A stretch of DNA of 64,000 nt from Bacillus sp. SLBN-46 (GCF_031453555.1 NZ_JAVIZM010000001.1:3355001-3419000), one strand, 5' to 3'. Shown: positions 1-9,449, numbered from the stretch's first letter. A program made the numbers and translations. The notes: generated by a model not told the origin, from the letters alone.

Positions 1-236
1 ACAGGCACTGGATTTGTCTTCATGATTTGATCCAATGCACTTATTCCATTCATTTCAGGCATCTCCACATCCATGGTGACAAGATCGGGTTTTAGTCGTT
101 TAACCTTTTCGACTGCTTCCACACCATTTCTTGCAATACCAATCACAAAAAAACGTGGGTCCTCTTCTAGCATTAGACTAATCGCTCTCCTCATAAATGC
201 AGAGTCATCGACTACTAATACACCGTATTGTTTCAT
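1..236 (-). CDS. cheB: CheB chemotaxis response regulator methylesterase (5' part, runs off the window)
   Basis: The visible 78 residues form the start of a receiver domain: VLVVDDSAFMRR holds the acidic pocket and TMDVEMPEMNG holds the phosphorylatable Asp. This wording is typical of the CheB N-terminus, which in full-length CheB precedes a C-terminal glutamate methylesterase that removes methyl groups from chemoreceptors. The catalytic domain lies outside the window, so another CheY-like regulator cannot be excluded. The gene begins inside the last 32 bases of cheR, so the two are translationally linked; the pairing of methyltransferase and methylesterase supports the call. Confidence 0.8.
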   Translation of the reverse strand, partial: MKQYGVLVVDDSAFMRRAISLMLEEDPRFFVIGIARNGVEAVEKVKRLKPDLVTMDVEMPEMNGISALDQIMKTNPVP

Positions 237-1047
237 CCTGATCAGATTCCTTTCGATAATAAAAACTCTTTTCAGAGCGTAATTTTTGAAACCCTAGATT
301 CGTATCAGTTATTGATTCAGCATGACCAAGAAATAAATAGCCACCCAGAGCTAAATTTTTATTAAAACTCCGAATAACCCTCTTAGTATTATCTTGATCA
401 AAATAAATCAAAACATTCCTACAAAAAATGATGTCCACTTCACCTATTTCAGCCATATCCTCCTCGTTAAGGAGATTCAAATAATTGAATGTAACCATTC
501 TTTTTATGGATTCTTTAATTTGAAAGCCACCATTTTCTTCAACAAAATATTTTTTCAATAATGTTTCCGGGATCCTCCGAAATGCAAACGAATTATTATG
601 ATACCAACCCTTTTCGGCTTTTTGTAGAACCTTCTTATTTATATCTGTAGCAATAATCTCTATAGAACCAGGTAAATATTGACCGGTTTCTTGAATTAGC
701 ATTGCTATGGTATAGGGCTCCTCCCCGCTCGAACAGGCGGCGCTCCAAATTCTAAGAGGACGGTTTCTAATCCCACCTCTTAGCATGGGCAAAATAGTGG
801 AGCAACACTCAGTTAATTGATGTTCCTCCCGATAAAAGTAAGTTTCATTAATAGTTAATAACTCAATTAATACATCCCATTCCATGGGAGTTGCTGTCAA
901 AAAGTCATAGTATTCATCATAATCTAACCCTAGTTCCATTACCCTTTTTGAAATCTTATCTCTAAGGATAGGTAGCCGATCATTAAATCTTAATCCACAA
1001 TAGTCATATATAACCTGGCTTAATTTCGTTAATCCACTCTCATGCAT
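205..1047 (-). CDS. cheR: CheR chemotaxis protein methyltransferase
   Basis: Encodes 280 residues. CheR methylates glutamates of chemoreceptors using S-adenosylmethionine. An N-terminal helical domain (about 1-75, with TINETYFYRE at 65-74) precedes the SAM-binding fold, seen in IWSAACSSGEEPYTIA (100-115) and DIIFCRNVLIYFD (about 205-217), both CheR signatures. The start is preceded by AAGGTGA at good spacing. It overlaps the downstream cheB and is transcribed divergently from motAB, placing adaptation and motor genes around one intergenic region. It is slightly longer than the usual ~256-residue Bacillus CheR because of a C-terminal tail. Confidence 0.93.
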   Translation of the reverse strand: MHESGLTKLSQVIYDYCGLRFNDRLPILRDKISKRVMELGLDYDEYYDFLTATPMEWDVLIELLTINETYFYREEHQLTECCSTILPMLRGGIRNRPLRIWSAACSSGEEPYTIAMLIQETGQYLPGSIEIIATDINKKVLQKAEKGWYHNNSFAFRRIPETLLKKYFVEENGGFQIKESIKRMVTFNYLNLLNEEDMAEIGEVDIIFCRNVLIYFDQDNTKRVIRSFNKNLALGGYLFLGHAESITDTNLGFQKLRSEKSFYYRKESDQDETIRCISSR

Positions 1048-1408
1048 TCGATCACCTTATTTCTAGCTACATTTCCTTATTGGAGAGCAGCTATATGTTT
1101 ATTAATGGTTAAATTATTTATCTGCATCGCTGGATAGAAGAACTCAAGCAAGGCATATTAATTCAGCTATAAAATTACTAGATAAATAGAATACCGTCAA
1201 ATAGATTTTTAGTTTTTAAATTTTAGTTTTTTATTTTTATCTTTTAAAAAAAACTCAAAAACTTATCAAACAATGAGAATTTTCTTCTACTTTATTAAAA
1301 AAATAAAAAATTTGGACACTATCAAAATAAAATCAATATTGTCGAAAATTCATGATTAGCGTACAATTACTTTACAAAAACTTTTTGATAACATTAAAGG
1401 AGAATATA
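1048..1408. promoter_or_regulatory. Divergent cheR/motA intergenic region
   Basis: This 361-base, very AT-rich stretch separates the divergent cheR and motA genes and must hold both promoters. A weak SigD-like candidate for motA is CAAA at 1323-1326, a 14-base spacer and GTCGAAAA at 1341-1348, compared with the flagellar consensus TAAA-N15-GCCGATAT. The match is poor, so the promoter assignment is an inference. Long A and T runs at 1200-1310 form no clear hairpin. I see no other gene. Confidence 0.35.
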
Positions 1409-2206
1409 ATGTCTAGTATTATTGGGATTATCTTGGCATTGGTAGCAATTGGACTCGGGATGGTATTAAAAGGAGCTTCACTATCAGCATTATACAATCC
1501 GGCAGCTTATCTTATAATATTTGGCGGAACAGCAGCTGCAGTTATTATTGCTTTTCCATTTAGTGAAATTAAAAAATTTCCTATTTTGTTAAAAATCGCC
1601 TTTCTCGAACCAAAACAACCATCAAAATCAGACCAAATTACCAGTTTAGTTAAATGTGCAGAAATTGCCAAAAGAGAAGGGCTGTTAGCACTTGAAGAAG
1701 TTGCCCTTGAAACAGAAGATGCTTTTTACAAAAAAGGTCTAGAAATGATTATTGATGGGCATGACAGCGAGTTCATCGAAGAAGTATTGTTGGATGAAGT
1801 TGCAGCTATTGATAAGCGCCATAAAACTGGAGCACTAATCTTTACACAGGCAGGAACCTATGCTCCTACATTAGGGGTACTTGGAGCTGTTATTGGGCTT
1901 GTTGCTTCATTAGGAAATTTAAATAATGTTGAAAAACTAGGACATTCTATTTCTGCAGCTTTTATCGCAACATTACTGGGGATCTTTACAGGTTATGTTT
2001 TATGGCACCCTTTAGCAAATAAATTAAAACGCCTTTCTAAACGAGAGCAAGAGTTTAAGCTTCTAACGATTGAAGGGTTGCTCTCAGTCTACCAAGGTAT
2101 GTCTCCAAGTGCATTAGAGAAGAAACTAACTGTCTATATTGCGCCTAGCGAGAGAAAGAAGCTTGAAAATATGAACGAGGAAGCGGCACATGAGCAAACG
2201 GCGTAA
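1409..2206 (+). CDS. motA: MotA flagellar motor stator protein
   Basis: MotA forms, with MotB, the proton channel that drives flagellar rotation. The 265-residue protein starts MSSIIGIILALVAIGLGMVL and has four hydrophobic segments; GALIFTQAGTYAPTLGVLGAVIGLV marks the third and fourth membrane helices lining the channel, and the loop between helices 2 and 3 is charged, as expected for rotor contact. An ATG at 1352 would add 19 residues, but AAAGGAG at 1396-1402 sits six bases before the ATG at 1409, which decides the start. The 3' end overlaps motB by 17 bases. Confidence 0.95.
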   Translation: MSSIIGIILALVAIGLGMVLKGASLSALYNPAAYLIIFGGTAAAVIIAFPFSEIKKFPILLKIAFLEPKQPSKSDQITSLVKCAEIAKREGLLALEEVALETEDAFYKKGLEMIIDGHDSEFIEEVLLDEVAAIDKRHKTGALIFTQAGTYAPTLGVLGAVIGLVASLGNLNNVEKLGHSISAAFIATLLGIFTGYVLWHPLANKLKRLSKREQEFKLLTIEGLLSVYQGMSPSALEKKLTVYIAPSERKKLENMNEEAAHEQTA

Positions 2207-2951
2207 TCGATTCGAAGAGGAACATGAAGAGCATATTGACGAGTCTTGGTTAATTCCTTATGCAGATATCCTAACACTATTACTAGCTTTATTTATCGTT
2301 TTATTTGCATCTAGTACAGTAGATAAAGCAAAATACGAATCCCTTATGGAAGCATTCAAATCTGAATTAACCGGTACAAAAATTGAAAGCAAAGATTCTG
2401 GTTTGTCCGTTAAGCCTTCTGATAAGGAAATTAATGAACAAAAAGAAAAAGAGCAGCCTGCAACGGCTCCTGAAGAAGCACCTGATCAAAGTCAGGAAGA
2501 AATAGAGCTTAACCAGCTTAAGGAACAATTAACAAAATACATTAATGATAACCATTTGGAAGCAGTAATTTCTCTTCAAGATACAAAACGCGGAGTAGAA
2601 ATCTCGTTAAAAGATGTTATTCTTTTTGACCCTGGAAATGCAGATTTAAAAGCTAGTTCATTTAAGACACTTGATGTATTAGTCGGATTATCCAAAACTG
2701 TAACTAATCCGATCAGTATTGAAGGACATACAGATAATGTACCGATAAAAAATTCGAAGTACCAGTCTAACTGGGAGCTTTCCTCTGCCCGGGCTGTCAG
2801 CGTTCTTCATTTTTTTGAATCAAAAAGCATTGCTAAAGAACGCTTGCAATTCGTTGGATACGGTGAGTACCAGCCACTCTTTCCCAACGATACGAAAGAA
2901 CACAAACAGGCAAATCGCCGCGTCAATATTGTGATCTTGCGCAAAGGGTAA
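2190..2951 (+). CDS. motB: MotB flagellar motor stator protein
   Basis: Encodes 253 residues. MotB anchors the stator to peptidoglycan and carries the proton-accepting Asp. One membrane helix (about 20-42) contains YADILTLLLALF with Asp26 as the predicted proton acceptor. An acidic, Gln/Glu-rich plug and linker follow, then a C-terminal OmpA-like peptidoglycan-binding domain with IEGHTDNVPI and NWELSSARA. GAGGAAG lies just before the ATG. It overlaps motA and is followed at once by a terminator, so motAB is a two-gene operon. Proton rather than sodium coupling (MotB versus MotS) is inferred from resemblance only. Confidence 0.95.
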   Translation: MSKRRNRFEEEHEEHIDESWLIPYADILTLLLALFIVLFASSTVDKAKYESLMEAFKSELTGTKIESKDSGLSVKPSDKEINEQKEKEQPATAPEEAPDQSQEEIELNQLKEQLTKYINDNHLEAVISLQDTKRGVEISLKDVILFDPGNADLKASSFKTLDVLVGLSKTVTNPISIEGHTDNVPIKNSKYQSNWELSSARAVSVLHFFESKSIAKERLQFVGYGEYQPLFPNDTKEHKQANRRVNIVILRKG

Positions 2952-2990
2952 AAAAAGCCAGTTTCCTATTTTACAAGGAACTGGCTTTTT
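2951..2990. terminator. Bidirectional terminator between motB and GNAT gene
   Basis: Inverted repeat AAAAAGCCAGTTCC-type stem (AAGCCAGTTTCC against GGAACTGGCTTT) with an A run on the left and a T run on the right. It sits between convergent genes, so it can end transcripts from both directions. Confidence 0.85.
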
Positions 2991-2994
2991 GAAT

Positions 2995-3849
2995 TTATAA
3001 GTTTTTCACCATCTGAACCTGCTCCGTCGTTGTCTTAAACCCCTGCTCCAACAAGTATTGGATGACTGGATTTGATTGGGAAGCATTGACGGTCATAAAA
3101 CTGATTGGATGGGTTTGTTGTTCGGTTATAGCTGAGAAAACTGCTTGTAATCTCGCATCCGTTACCTCTCCCAGAAATTCCACTTGAAATAAAAATACCT
3201 TCTCGAGTTGCCTTTCTTGGTTCCACACTCTTTTAAAAAGTGAATAGCCTACCGGATTATGGTTATCGTCAAAATAGATTTGTGCTTCACCAGCCTTTAC
3301 ACTCTGCCACTCGCACTGCCATGGAACATTTTGTTTATAAAAAGAATAAGTTGGTAGCTGCTCAGGACGGATAAACTGGGATTGTACGTGAGAGTTATTT
3401 TTCCCTTCGAGAGTACCAGTTAAATAGACAAGCGAATCGGTAACTTCATAGCCGAATCTCGTATACAAACGGATTGCTCTCTCGTTCTCTTTAATCGCTT
3501 CAAGGGTTGCTACTTCACAGCCCTCTTCCGCATAGATTTTTAGAATCTCTTCCATGAGTAAAGTAGAAACCCCTTTGCCCCGGTATTCCGTAGCGATACC
3601 GGTACCGCCATTCCAGGCAGTCTTTTTCCCATCGATTACCCTAAATCCATTTAAGACAATGGCCACGGGTGCCTCGTCATCAAAGGCAACGATGGAGTGT
3701 GGTAACGAAAGTCCTTCATTGACCAGACGATTGAAGAACATCTCAGGAGTCATTTCCAGTTGAACAAAATAGCCTTCAAAGCCTTTATTCCAGGCGGTAA
3801 TCATCTCATTTATGGTACAATCTGTTAATTTCTTAATTTGTAAGTTCAT
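2995..3849 (-). CDS. GNAT family N-acetyltransferase
   Basis: The 284-residue protein has a GNAT fold: ATEYRGKGVSTLLMEEIL is the acetyl-CoA pyrophosphate-binding motif A and ENERAIRLYTRFGYEV the motif B. The remaining ~130 residues resemble no motif I can name and may be a second, degenerate GNAT or substrate domain. The substrate is unknown. A start at 3888 is possible, but AGGAGGGG lies directly before the ATG at 3849, so the shorter form is preferred. It is convergent with motB and monocistronic by position. Confidence 0.75.
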   Translation of the reverse strand: MNLQIKKLTDCTINEMITAWNKGFEGYFVQLEMTPEMFFNRLVNEGLSLPHSIVAFDDEAPVAIVLNGFRVIDGKKTAWNGGTGIATEYRGKGVSTLLMEEILKIYAEEGCEVATLEAIKENERAIRLYTRFGYEVTDSLVYLTGTLEGKNNSHVQSQFIRPEQLPTYSFYKQNVPWQCEWQSVKAGEAQIYFDDNHNPVGYSLFKRVWNQERQLEKVFLFQVEFLGEVTDARLQAVFSAITEQQTHPISFMTVNASQSNPVIQYLLEQGFKTTTEQVQMVKNL

Positions 3850-3966
3850 AACACCCCTCCTATGAAAAAATTGCCTTTTCATTATCAAGTTAGAAATCGA
3901 CTGTTTAGTCTATTTTAATTTAATCAAAAAGCGCTTACATTCGCAACTGTTTTTTTATTATTCAAT

Positions 3967-3995
3967 AAATCCCATTATGCGCCATAATGGGATTT
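3967..3995 (-). terminator. Hairpin after acyl-CoA dehydrogenase gene
   Basis: A 13-bp perfect stem (AAATCCCATTATG against CATAATGGGATTT) with a three-base loop lies 11 bases past the stop of the 4007-5221 gene. The U-tract on the minus strand is poor, so termination may be inefficient. Confidence 0.65.
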
Positions 3996-4006
3996 GGGTG
4001 ACGTGT

Positions 4007-5221
4007 TTATTTGACCACTTCTTCTACTTCTTGGAACGGCCATGCCGGCAAAGTCTTGGATAGTGGTTTATCCTCACGATAACCAAGCACATATTCTGCC
4101 TGCATAACGGTATGGATTTCGCGTGTTCCTTCATAAATTACTGGGGCTTTGGCATTTCTGAGGTATCGTTCGACCGGATACTCATTGGAAAAACCGTATG
4201 CTCCGTGGATTTGAACAGCATCATTGGCTGCTTCATAGGCATAATCACAGGCCTGCCATTTAGCTAGAGATGTTTCACGTGTGTTGCGTTTCCCTTGATT
4301 TTTCAGCCATCCAGCTCTAAAAACTAATAATCGTGACTGCTGCAGTCCTGCTTCCATTTTTGCAATCATTTGCTGTACAAGCTGGTGTCTGCCGATTTCT
4401 TTACCAAAAGTGCTTCGTTCATGGCAATATTTCAGACTCGCCTCAAGGCTAGCCATGATTGTTCCACAGGCACCGGCAGCAACTGTGAAACGGCCATTAT
4501 CAAGGGCTGACATGGCAATTTTGAATCCTTCTCCTTCTTCCCCAACCAAGTTTTCTTTTGGAATCTTGACGTTATCGAAAAAGAGCTCACCAGTATTACC
4601 AGCACGGATGCCGAGCTTTCCTTTGATGGCCTTTGAGGAAAACCCTTCCCACTCGCGTTCTACGATAAAGGCAGAAATGCCGTGGTGCTTTTTGTTTTTA
4701 TCGGTGTAGGCAAACACTAAAAAGTAATCCGCGACATCACATAAAGAAATCCAAGTTTTTGATCCGTTTAATATGTAATAATCACCTTGTTTGGTGGCGG
4801 TTGTCTGCATCGCAGCCACATCTGACCCAGCATTCGGTTCCGTTAGACCGAAGGCACCAACTTTATAGCCCTTTGCTTGTGGGGTGAGATATTTTTGCTT
4901 TTGCTGTTCATTGCCCCATTGAAGGAGTGTCATGCTGTTTAGGCCGGTATGGACTGATACGGCTGTACGGAAAGCTGTATCCCCGCGTTCGAGCTCCTCG
5001 CAGACAATCGCCAAAGCGTTGTAGTCCATTCCGCTACCACCGTATTGCTCAGGGATACAGACTCCCATTAACCCCAAGTCTGCCAACCGTTTTAAAATAC
5101 CCGATTCAAAATGCTGGTTTTCATCCCATTCGCGAATATACGGCATGATCTCCTTGTCCACAAACTGGCGAACGGTCTTTCTTAACATTTCTTGCTCCTC
5201 TGAAAAAGAAAAATCCATCAT
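4007..5221 (-). CDS. Acyl-CoA dehydrogenase
   Basis: The 404-residue flavoprotein oxidises an acyl-CoA to the 2,3-enoyl-CoA. Family motifs are present: YGGSGMDYNALAIVCEELER, the FAD/substrate motif FGLTEPNAGSDVAAM, HGAYGFSNEYPVERYLRNAK, and IYEGTREIH with the usual catalytic Glu. The IH ending resembles the glutaryl-CoA dehydrogenase branch, but the substrate cannot be read from sequence. It is preceded by GAGAGGAG; ATGATG leaves a one-codon ambiguity in the start. It stands apart from the 5665-11943 operon, separated by a 21-bp repeat array, so it probably has its own promoter. Confidence 0.88.
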   Translation of the reverse strand: MMDFSFSEEQEMLRKTVRQFVDKEIMPYIREWDENQHFESGILKRLADLGLMGVCIPEQYGGSGMDYNALAIVCEELERGDTAFRTAVSVHTGLNSMTLLQWGNEQQKQKYLTPQAKGYKVGAFGLTEPNAGSDVAAMQTTATKQGDYYILNGSKTWISLCDVADYFLVFAYTDKNKKHHGISAFIVEREWEGFSSKAIKGKLGIRAGNTGELFFDNVKIPKENLVGEEGEGFKIAMSALDNGRFTVAAGACGTIMASLEASLKYCHERSTFGKEIGRHQLVQQMIAKMEAGLQQSRLLVFRAGWLKNQGKRNTRETSLAKWQACDYAYEAANDAVQIHGAYGFSNEYPVERYLRNAKAPVIYEGTREIHTVMQAEYVLGYREDKPLSKTLPAWPFQEVEEVVK

Positions 5222-5283
5222 TTAGTTGTTACTCCTCTCGGTTTTTAGTGTGATTTTTATATAAAATTGTTATTGGGGTTTTC

Positions 5284-5560
5284 CATTGGCGGATGAGCCT
5301 TTCTCATTGGCGGATAGGTATATTCAATTAGCGGATAGCGTTTCCCAATTGGCGGATAAGCGTTTTTAATTAGCGCATAACCATTCAATTGGCGGATAAC
5401 CGCGTCCAATTAGCTTATAACAACTTATCTGTCGGATAACCTCCAATAACTGTCGTTTGGCCATTGATTACTGTCGGATAAGCTGACTTACTGTCGCATG
5501 GCCACCGGTTACTGTCGCATAACCAACAATTACTGTCGCTAGCCCTCGCCCCAATCATCC
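5284..5560. repeat. Array of ~13 degenerate 20-21 bp repeats
   Basis: In the gap between two minus-strand genes, a short unit recurs every 20-21 bases. The left half reads CAATTGGCGGATAA with variants (GGCGGAT at about 5288, 5309, 5351 and 5391; AGCGGAT or AGCGCAT at about 5331 and 5372). The right half shifts to TTACTGTCGGATAA or TTACTGTCGCATAA (about 5431, 5473, 5493, 5514). The spacers differ, so it is not a CRISPR; the unit drifts in and out of reading frame, so it is not a peptide repeat. The rest of 5222-5664 holds only the upstream sequence of the acyl-CoA dehydrogenase. Confidence 0.8.
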
Positions 5561-5664
5561 AAACCCACATAACCAATAATGAAAGAAACAAAGGTACAGA
5601 AAACTGCACCTTTGCATATATTTTACTTTAACGCACTACCGCGACGGGGGACTGTCCCCAGACC

Positions 5665-6876
5665 TTACTTCACCCCAACTGGACAAACTTTCTGCCCAAT
5701 CGCCGCAATCAACTCAGCTGGCATTGGGAAACTCAATGCAGCTGGGTCCTTCATAACAGCAGGGATCGCCGTTTGAAGCGCCTCTTCAGTGATATTGTAC
5801 TGCTTGAAATCAGCAGGCAGACCCACCTTATGCTGAAGTAGTCTAATTTTTTCCACAACCTTCGTCAATGCCTCTTGTGGCGTATCATCACCCTCCACAT
5901 CCACATTTAATGCCTGAGCCAGCTCAGCCACCTTCGGCAAATATAAATCTGGTACCATTTCCATTACTACCGGTAAAAAGACAGCATTTGCCAGGCCATG
6001 TGGAATACGGAACAATGCACCATACGCGTGAGCCATGTTGTGAACTGGAATCGCATTCAAAGCAAAGCTGAACGCAGTAATTCCCATTAAGCTCGCCTGC
6101 AATAAATCCATGCGTGCATCTAGATTCCCCCCGTCTGCCACCGCAACAGGTAGATTTTTTTCAATTAACCGAATGGCATGCAGGGCATACGCATCCGTTA
6201 AGCCAGTAGCAGTAGGTGAGGCCAACGCTTCAATCGCATGGGTTAAGGCGTCAAACCCCGTAAAGGCCGTAATCAGCGGCGGAAGGCCGACCGTTAAATC
6301 AGGATCTAAAATCGCCATATCCGCACTAATAAATGGATTGATAATATTGGTTTTCATTTGAATATCTTCATTAAAAATAACGGCAATTGGAGAAACCTCT
6401 GAACCCGTACCCGCTGTCGTTGGAATCGCGATGTGCGGAATCGGGATATAATTTGCCTTTGGAAACGATTCGTACAACAAGCCACCAGGAATCGCTTCCT
6501 TAATATCAGCCAGCCCTTTGTGAAGCGCATACTTCACCCCTTTTACCGTATCAAGCACACTGCCGCCGCCCACTGCTAGAAGGGAATCAGCGCCAATTTC
6601 TCGTGCATAGCGAACGGCATCATTAATGCATCGGCTTTCGGCATCCTGTTTGATATCCAAATACATTCCCACCAATTGTGGGCCGCTGCCATGACCTGTT
6701 AAATCAAAAATGGATGCCACTTTTTCCACGACTCCTGCTTGTTCTAATCCTCTGTCACTTAAAAGCAGCACTCGTTTGGCACCAAGGCCGGCAAACAAAC
6801 TAGGAACCATCGCCCGGGAATTCGAGCCGCTGTAGATTCCTGTACGTAACATGAACTGTGATAAGGTTGTTTTCAT
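5665..6876 (-). CDS. Iron-containing (type III) alcohol dehydrogenase
   Basis: A 403-residue NAD(P)-dependent alcohol/aldehyde oxidoreductase. GGGSVLDTVKG is the nucleotide-binding loop. The metal ligands of the family are in place: Asp and His in GFDALTHAIEA, His in HNMAHAYG and His in RIPHGLAN. The ATG at 6876 follows GAGGTGA by eight bases; upstream ATGs would extend it into the preceding gene. It is the last gene of the operon beginning at 11943, 19 bases after the aldehyde dehydrogenase, so the pair likely interconverts alcohol, aldehyde and acid for the CoA ligase upstream. The substrate is unknown. Confidence 0.9.
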   Translation of the reverse strand: MKTTLSQFMLRTGIYSGSNSRAMVPSLFAGLGAKRVLLLSDRGLEQAGVVEKVASIFDLTGHGSGPQLVGMYLDIKQDAESRCINDAVRYAREIGADSLLAVGGGSVLDTVKGVKYALHKGLADIKEAIPGGLLYESFPKANYIPIPHIAIPTTAGTGSEVSPIAVIFNEDIQMKTNIINPFISADMAILDPDLTVGLPPLITAFTGFDALTHAIEALASPTATGLTDAYALHAIRLIEKNLPVAVADGGNLDARMDLLQASLMGITAFSFALNAIPVHNMAHAYGALFRIPHGLANAVFLPVVMEMVPDLYLPKVAELAQALNVDVEGDDTPQEALTKVVEKIRLLQHKVGLPADFKQYNITEEALQTAIPAVMKDPAALSFPMPAELIAAIGQKVCPVGVK

Positions 6877-6895
6877 GGTTTTCTTCACCTCTTCA

Positions 6896-8419
6896 TTAGT
6901 TTTGGCCAAATAGAATTCCGTACCAATTGCGTCTCTCAAGCTCAGGACTCATCGATGTATGAACATGTTTTACCTGTGTATAGGCATCAAGGGAATGCTG
7001 ACCCATTTCGCGGCCGATTCCACTTTGCTTGTAGCCACCGAACGGAGCGTCACTGCGAAGCATATGCCAGTCATTGATCCAAACCACTCCAGCCTGAAGT
7101 TTTCTTGCCACCTCGTAGGCCTTATTAACATCGCGTGTCCACACACCCGCTGCTAACCCATAAATGGTATCGTTCGCCATTTTAATTGCGTCGTCTAAGT
7201 CCGAATAACGGATGACACATAAAACAGGGCCAAAAATCTCCTCTTGAGCAATTTTCATATCATTGGTTACATTCGTGAAAATGGTTGGCTCAATGAAATG
7301 ACCTTCTTCAAGGCCAGCCACCTTCACTTCTTTCCCGCCACAAACAAGCGTAGCACCTTCTTGTTTACCTGACTCAATATAGGAAAGAATGGATTCCTTC
7401 TGCTTTTTCGAAATAACCGGACCCACATCAGTAGTCGGATCCAATGGATTGCCGAGCTTTAATTTGCTGGCGAGAGCCACTAGTCCTTCGACTACTTGGT
7501 CATAGAGCTTATCTGGGACAAATAAACGTGTGCCAGATTCACAAAGCTGACCCGAGTGTAAAAACACTCCGAACAGGCTTCCAGGAAGAGCGATATTTAG
7601 GTCCGCATCCTCTAAAATAATATTTGGCGACTTTCCGCCGAGCTCGAGGGTGGTATTTTTAATCGTACCTGCTGCAAGTGCCATAATGTTTCTCCCTACT
7701 TCTGTTGAACCGGTGAAGGCCACTTTATCGACCTTTGGATGGCTGACTAATGCTTCGCCCACCTCAGCACCTGGGCCTGCGACCACATTGATAACACCTG
7801 GAGGCACGACCTTGGAGATGATTTCTGCTAATTTCAAAGTTGATAAAGGTGTGTAGCTTGCCGGCTTAATGACGATGGTGTTCCCCATGGCAAGTGCCGG
7901 AGCAATCTTCCAGGTGGCAATGACCATTGGGAGATTCCATGGCGTAATGGCAGCACAGACGCCGATTGGTTCACGCCAGATAAAATTGTGTGCCGGTCCT
8001 GGAAACGGTGGAACTGGAAGCGTTTCCGAAAATGGATACTCTAAAGTAAATTTCGCTAATGTTTGGAACAAGTCGACCATTTGTAAAATGTCACTGTTGC
8101 CGATTCGGCGTACCGTTCCACCGGAGCTAATTGCTTCTAGGTAGGCTAGCTCTTGTGCATGCTCGACAATTTGATAGGAAATGGCATATAAAACATTGGC
8201 ACGGTCCTTTGGTTTCATGTTTTTCCAGTCACCCTGGTCAAAGGCTTCACGTGCAGCCATGACCGCACGATCGACGTCCTCCTTCGTTCCTTTTGCTACC
8301 TTTGCGACCAACTCTCCGTTGGCAGGGTTATACACATCAAAGGTTTCCTGGCTACTGGCTGGCTCCCATTTCCCATTGATAAAATGGGGAAATGTTTGCA
8401 CCTCAACTTTAACTGTCAT
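6896..8419 (-). CDS. NAD(P)-dependent aldehyde dehydrogenase
   Basis: A 507-residue ALDH superfamily enzyme oxidising an aldehyde to a carboxylic acid. [28 protein letters not shown] (cofactor), [10 protein letters not shown] (general-base Glu) and [10 protein letters not shown] (catalytic Cys) are all intact. It resembles the betaine/phenylacetaldehyde dehydrogenase group, but that does not fix the substrate. GGAGGAG precedes the ATG at 8419, which is preferred over the upstream codon at 8449. It follows the R2lox gene after a 136-base gap containing two repeat units, and precedes the iron alcohol dehydrogenase by 19 bases. Confidence 0.92.
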   Translation of the reverse strand: MTVKVEVQTFPHFINGKWEPASSQETFDVYNPANGELVAKVAKGTKEDVDRAVMAAREAFDQGDWKNMKPKDRANVLYAISYQIVEHAQELAYLEAISSGGTVRRIGNSDILQMVDLFQTLAKFTLEYPFSETLPVPPFPGPAHNFIWREPIGVCAAITPWNLPMVIATWKIAPALAMGNTIVIKPASYTPLSTLKLAEIISKVVPPGVINVVAGPGAEVGEALVSHPKVDKVAFTGSTEVGRNIMALAAGTIKNTTLELGGKSPNIILEDADLNIALPGSLFGVFLHSGQLCESGTRLFVPDKLYDQVVEGLVALASKLKLGNPLDPTTDVGPVISKKQKESILSYIESGKQEGATLVCGGKEVKVAGLEEGHFIEPTIFTNVTNDMKIAQEEIFGPVLCVIRYSDLDDAIKMANDTIYGLAAGVWTRDVNKAYEVARKLQAGVVWINDWHMLRSDAPFGGYKQSGIGREMGQHSLDAYTQVKHVHTSMSPELERRNWYGILFGQN

Positions 8420-8449
8420 CGTAACTCCTCCTCTACTTATCTTCGACAA

Positions 8450-8553
8450 CTACATTTTTTGTGACTGTTTCGCCCCTACTGTTCTTGTTCCGGGCACAAT
8501 AACATTTTTTTGTGACCAATTTGTCTCCAAATTTCCAATCACGGGCACAATAA
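8450..8553 (-). repeat. Two-copy ~51 bp intergenic repeat
   Basis: Read on the minus strand, ATTGTGCCCG ... GTCACAAAAAATG occurs twice, with CGGGCACAAT at 8491 and at 8542 on the plus strand (51-base period). The middle of the unit differs between copies. TTGTG near one end and CACAA near the other can pair, giving a hairpin per unit. It lies inside an apparent operon between R2lox and aldehyde dehydrogenase. Confidence 0.6.
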
Positions 8554-8555
8554 AC

Positions 8556-9449
8556 CTACAAAACTCCTAACTCACTATCTGAATATCTATAAATCTCTTC
8601 GATTTTTTTGCCTCTGGCTCTCGCTAAAATTTCCATTCGGACAGATAGCTGTTTGAGGGTAAAGTTCATGATGTCATCAGGATTTCCTCCGAATGAACTA
8701 ACCTCCCTTCCTGCGATGCCTTCCTGGTTTAGGCGAATCGCTAGTGGCGTCAACTCGCCCATTTTAGCCGCAACAAAATCAAAAAGATGTGGGTGCTCAC
8801 AAATCAATCGTTGCAGAAGGAACGTGCCGTACCCGATATGTCTCGACTCATCCTTCTTCAAGTTCCCAATTCCTTCAAGCAATCCAGGCATAATTCCGGC
8901 TGTTTCCAAGGCAGCATAGAACGAATAATAGCCGGTTTCAGCTAATACCCCCTCAACAAACATGTTATACACGACAGATGCTTCAGCAATCGCTTCAGGA
9001 GACTGGTCGGTAACCAGACGCTCCATCGCCGTCGGTAGAATTTCATAAAAAATCTTCTGATAAGTCTCCGTATGGAAATTGGAGAGATCCCCCTTCTCCC
9101 CAATTGCATTCAATACCAATCGGAAAAACTCCGTGTGCTTCGCTTCCTCATATAAGAAGGTCGTTAAAAACATTTCTTCTTCCAGTCTGCCTTCTTTAGC
9201 AATAGCCATAATCAACGGCAGCAAATCAAGAGTAACTGCTTCCTCACCCGCTTGAAACTGAGAAATCAGGCGTAAAATATCCTGTTGCTGCTCTTCATTC
9301 ATCGCTCTCCAGTCGCGTTGGTCCTGACTAAAATCAATATCAGCAGGATTCCAGGTGCCTAACCGTTTCGCTTTTTGATAGAGTCGATACGGAAAGGAAT
9401 CCTCCAGCAGCCCCCTTGAGCTTGTTGTTAAAATGGTTCTTTTTTCCAT
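8556..9449 (-). CDS. R2-like ligand-binding oxidase (R2lox)
   Basis: A 297-residue ferritin-fold protein of the R2lox group, relatives of ribonucleotide reductase R2 that bind a Mn/Fe centre and a long-chain fatty-acid-like ligand. The expected residues are visible: Glu70 and Val72 in AGEEAVTL, Glu102 and His105 in EEAKH, Tyr161 and Glu166 in YNMFVEG, and Glu201 and His204 in ESRH. Val72 and Tyr161 correspond to the pair that forms the characteristic Tyr-Val ether crosslink in studied R2lox proteins. NPADIDFSQDQRDW is also typical. AGGAGG decides the ATG at 9449. The reaction of this family is not established; the operon suggests oxidation of a hydrocarbon-like or fatty substrate. Confidence 0.88.
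   Translation of the reverse strand: MEKRTILTTSSRGLLEDSFPYRLYQKAKRLGTWNPADIDFSQDQRDWRAMNEEQQQDILRLISQFQAGEEAVTLDLLPLIMAIAKEGRLEEEMFLTTFLYEEAKHTEFFRLVLNAIGEKGDLSNFHTETYQKIFYEILPTAMERLVTDQSPEAIAEASVVYNMFVEGVLAETGYYSFYAALETAGIMPGLLEGIGNLKKDESRHIGYGTFLLQRLICEHPHLFDFVAAKMGELTPLAIRLNQEGIAGREVSSFGGNPDDIMNFTLKQLSVRMEILARARGKKIEEIYRYSDSELGVL

Noticed and set aside
5415..5609. 64-codon frame with a repeated CDSN peptide
   Set aside because: The peptide repeats arise from the 20-21 bp array, whose spacing is not constant in frame.
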